Assembly: GCA_965658375.1 (NCBI GenBank)
Contig: CBFHSD010000024.1
Coordinates: 1-34,625 of the forward strand
DNA length: 34,625 nucleotides
Source of the DNA: CBFHSD01 sp965658375
GTDB lineage: Bacteria; Bacteroidota; Bacteroidia; Flavobacteriales_G; Salibacteraceae
Direction of reading: 5' to 3'
Positions within the stretch are counted from its first letter, which is position 1; the number at the start of each line of letters is the position of its first letter. Positions 32,655 to 34,625 of the stretch are shown in pieces. Made by a program: the position numbers and the translations under genes. Below the pieces are notes generated by a model. The model was not told the origin of the DNA. It was given only the letters and a program-made list of their open reading frames with translations, and did not search any database.

Positions 32655-33587
32655 CTAGCTTAAAATTTTCTTACGTTTTAATAGATAGGCTCGTAGAACT
32701 TGTTCGAAGCCTTTATCTATGTCTGCTCTCACATAATCTATGTGGTATTGGCCGCACTTGATTTCTATTTCATGAAAATACTTTTCTGCCAACTTTCTAT
32801 ACTCATGTTCAACGCTACTCGGATTGAGCTTTATGAGTTCTCCTGTTTCCAAATCAACAAAAGTGGTTGGTCTATTGTCTAAATCTAGCTTTAACTCAGC
32901 TTTTTCATCTACGACATGAAAGAGCACAACATCATGTTTATTGTAACGCAAATGCTGTAAGGCTGAAAACAATTCTTCCCCCTTCTTTCCTTCTCCTTCA
33001 AATAAATCTGTAAAAACAACTACCAAAGAGCGTTGATGAACCCGCTCGGCAATCTCATGCAAGGCACTTGCAATATCTGTTTTTACGGATTCTGCAGAAG
33101 GTTCTACCAGTCTATTTAAACTTTCATAGAGGTAATTCATGTGGTTGTTAGACAAGCGTGCAGGAAGGTAACTCTCATTCCCATCGGTGAAAGTAGACAA
33201 GCCAATGGCATCTCTTTGGGTTCTTAATAAATGAGCAAGAGATGCGGCTGCATAGGCGCTAAAAGCAATTTTGCTGTACTTCTCCCCTTTGGGATAGAAC
33301 ATAGAGCTAGAATGGTCAATCACTAATTGACACCTGAGGTTGGTTTCTTCTTCGTAGCGTTTTACAAACATCTTGTCGGTTCGCCCAAAAAGCTTCCAAT
33401 CAATATGTCTAGTGCTTTCTCCGGCATTGTACAAACGATGCTCTGCAAACTCGACTGAAAAACCATGAAAGGGGCTTTTGTGCCTCCCTGTTAGAAAACC
33501 TTCTACGGCTTCTCTTGCAAACAGCTCCATTTTACTGAACTGCCTTGTTCTTATATCTCCACCTAAATCCACTATGCCAAATATCAT
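32655..33587 (-). CDS. DUF58 domain-containing protein
   Basis: This 310-residue cytoplasmic protein is a DUF58 member, with SPFHGFSVEFAEHRLYNAGESTRHIDWKLFGRTDKMFVKRYEEETN (about residues 37-85) followed by a von Willebrand A-like domain with the metal-ion site DHSSSMF (about 91-97). DUF58 proteins usually work with MoxR-type AAA ATPases and BatA/BatB proteins, with a suggested role in chaperoning or aerotolerance. No such neighbour lies downstream in this window. It is divergent from the cation transporter gene, with 41 bp between them. Confidence 0.88.
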   Translation of the reverse strand: MIFGIVDLGGDIRTRQFSKMELFAREAVEGFLTGRHKSPFHGFSVEFAEHRLYNAGESTRHIDWKLFGRTDKMFVKRYEEETNLRCQLVIDHSSSMFYPKGEKYSKIAFSAYAAASLAHLLRTQRDAIGLSTFTDGNESYLPARLSNNHMNYLYESLNRLVEPSAESVKTDIASALHEIAERVHQRSLVVVFTDLFEGEGKKGEELFSALQHLRYNKHDVVLFHVVDEKAELKLDLDNRPTTFVDLETGELIKLNPSSVEHEYRKLAEKYFHEIEIKCGQYHIDYVRADIDKGFEQVLRAYLLKRKKILS

Positions 33588-33628
33588 TAATTATGTAACA
33601 TTGAACCACAAACAATCGCATCAAAATC

Positions 33629-34579
33629 ATGGCGGGATCATCTAAAAAAGCAATCTACGGAGCAATCATTGCCAATACTGGAATTGCCATTGCAAAGTTC
33701 ACAGCATCTTTTTTCACAGGCTCTGCCTCTATGCTCTCAGAAGGCATCCACTCTTTGGTTGATACAGGAAATGGCATTCTTCTTTTATATGGGATCAAAC
33801 GCAGTAAAAAACCAGCTACAGAAAACCATCCTTTTGGTTTTGGAAACGAAATATTTTTCTGGAGCTTTATCGTAGCCATGCTCATATTTGCCTTAGGTGG
33901 TGGAATTGCTTTATATGAGGGAATCATACACGTGCAACATCCTACAGAATTGAAAAATCCTATCTGGAATTATTCAGTACTCATTGTTGCTTTAATTTTT
34001 GAAGGTGCAGCATTACGCGTGGCACTCAAATCTTTCAAAGCCAATAATGATCAAGGATTTATTCAAAATCTAAGAGCAAGCAAAGACTCATCTACCGTTG
34101 CTATTATTATTGAAGATATGGCTGCGACAATGGGTCTAGCAATAGCCTTGATATGTTTGATAATAGGTCAACTGACTGGTATCGCACAATTTGATGGCAT
34201 TGGATCTATTTTAATTGGTGTTCTACTCTTGAGTGTTTCGTGGTTCTTTGCCATTGAATGTAAAGGTTTATTGATTGGTGAAGGTTTAACCCCTAATCAA
34301 CTTGAGAAAATTACTGAAATATTGGATAAACACCCCGAAGTAGAATAGTACAGAAAGCCATTGAGCCTTTACTTTGGACCGAATGAAGTGTTGGTGAATA
34401 TTGATGTTGATTTTCAAGACGCTCTCTCTTCTGAAGAAATTGAAATGGTAGTTGATCAAGTTGAACGCCAAATCAAATCTTCACTTCCACAAGTGAATAG
34501 AATCTATATTGAGGCTGAAAAGTTGATAGCCTCTTCAAAGCGTTCTTCTTCTAATCTAAGCGATTCAAGCGACTCATAA
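33629..34579 (+). pseudogene. Cation diffusion facilitator transporter interrupted by an in-frame TAG
   Basis: A frame from ATG 33629 encodes a CDF-family metal exporter: helices with SEGIHSLVDTGNGILLLYG (about residues 37-55, metal site in the S-x3-H-x2-D-like part), NHPFGFGNEIFFWSF (about 66-80), and a second metal site near IEDMAATMGLAIALI (about 155-169). At codon 240 a TAG (34346-34348) stops it after HPEVE. The same frame continues with YRKPLSLYFGPNEVLVNIDV and the rest of the cytoplasmic dimerisation domain to TAA 34577-34579. The tail would begin at TTG 34361 if translated alone. The transport part may still work; the loss of its C-terminal domain would alter it. Sequencing error is possible. 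Confidence 0.75.
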
Positions 34580-34625
34580 AGAAAGCATCTACCAAAACCA
34601 ATGCTGCCATTGCTTCTACAATAGG
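34551..34625 (-). CDS. aroC: Chorismate synthase C-terminal end (partial)
   Basis: The minus strand from the right edge reads PIVEAMAALVLVDAFFMSRL and ends at TAG 34551-34553. The VEAMAALVL segment is the characteristic C-terminus of chorismate synthase, the last step of the shikimate pathway. The final 29 bp overlap the tail of the convergent cation-transporter frame. Only 24 residues are present, so the call rests on this one motif. Confidence 0.6.
   Translation of the reverse strand, partial: PIVEAMAALVLVDAFFMSRLNRLD

Noticed and set aside
34346..34348. TAG as a recoded codon (pyrrolysine or general amber suppression)
   Set aside because: TAG ends other intact genes here (accC, thioredoxin, cca, DUF5916), and no context for recoding is seen. 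A mutation or sequencing error is simpler.

Overview
The window looks like chromosomal DNA of a Bacteroidota bacterium, most likely in or near the Flavobacteriales. It encodes a giant adhesin-like protein with SprB repeats and a type IX secretion (T9SS) C-terminal sorting domain. It also has a TonB-dependent receptor with a carboxypeptidase-like N-terminal domain and families typical of the phylum (DUF5916, DUF4301, DUF6340-like, TIGR02757, AsmA-like). Several promoters fit the Bacteroidota pattern TTG/TTTG, about 19 nt, TAnnTTTG. There is no phage, insertion sequence, CRISPR array or rRNA. The content is mostly housekeeping and envelope genes in short operons.

Layout. 1-4050: the tail of an unknown gene, a large AsmA-like membrane protein, and a small membrane protein whose frame is broken at a T7 run. 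4180-7080: an operon of a TonB-dependent receptor and a periplasmic thioredoxin, with a perfect 16-bp palindrome at its promoter. 7084-9597 (minus): biotin carboxylase and a lipoprotein. 9814-11223: CCA-adding enzyme. 11228-15934 (minus): tryptophan 2,3-dioxygenase, an outer-membrane barrel, an MFS transporter, a decayed NADH dehydrogenase 3' end mixed with a tiny secreted-peptide ORF, and sucC. 16055-20512 (plus): DUF5916, LolD-like ATPase and TIGR02757 packed tightly, then carbonic anhydrase. 20518-24843 (minus): DUF1361, DUF4301, a GbsR/MarR regulator with two small membrane proteins, and an XRE regulator. 25010-26116 (plus): YbjN-like protein and PspA/IM30. 26189-32050 (minus): alkaline phosphatase, PlsC acyltransferase and the 1291-residue T9SS protein. 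32390-32572: two identical tRNA-Asp genes. 32655-34625: DUF58, a cation diffusion facilitator split by an in-frame TAG, and the end of chorismate synthase.

The strongest signals beyond routine annotation are regulatory. A pair of near-identical 18-bp palindromes brackets the GbsR gene. A 14-bp palindrome sits on the -33 box of the divergent YbjN-PspA promoter beside an XRE regulator. A DtxR-like palindrome sits on the TonB receptor promoter. Three broken genes (frameshift, amber stop, ndh remnant) and two domains nested inside SprB repeats are also worth checking. All functional calls come from reading the translated sequence and from knowledge of the families; no database search was run.
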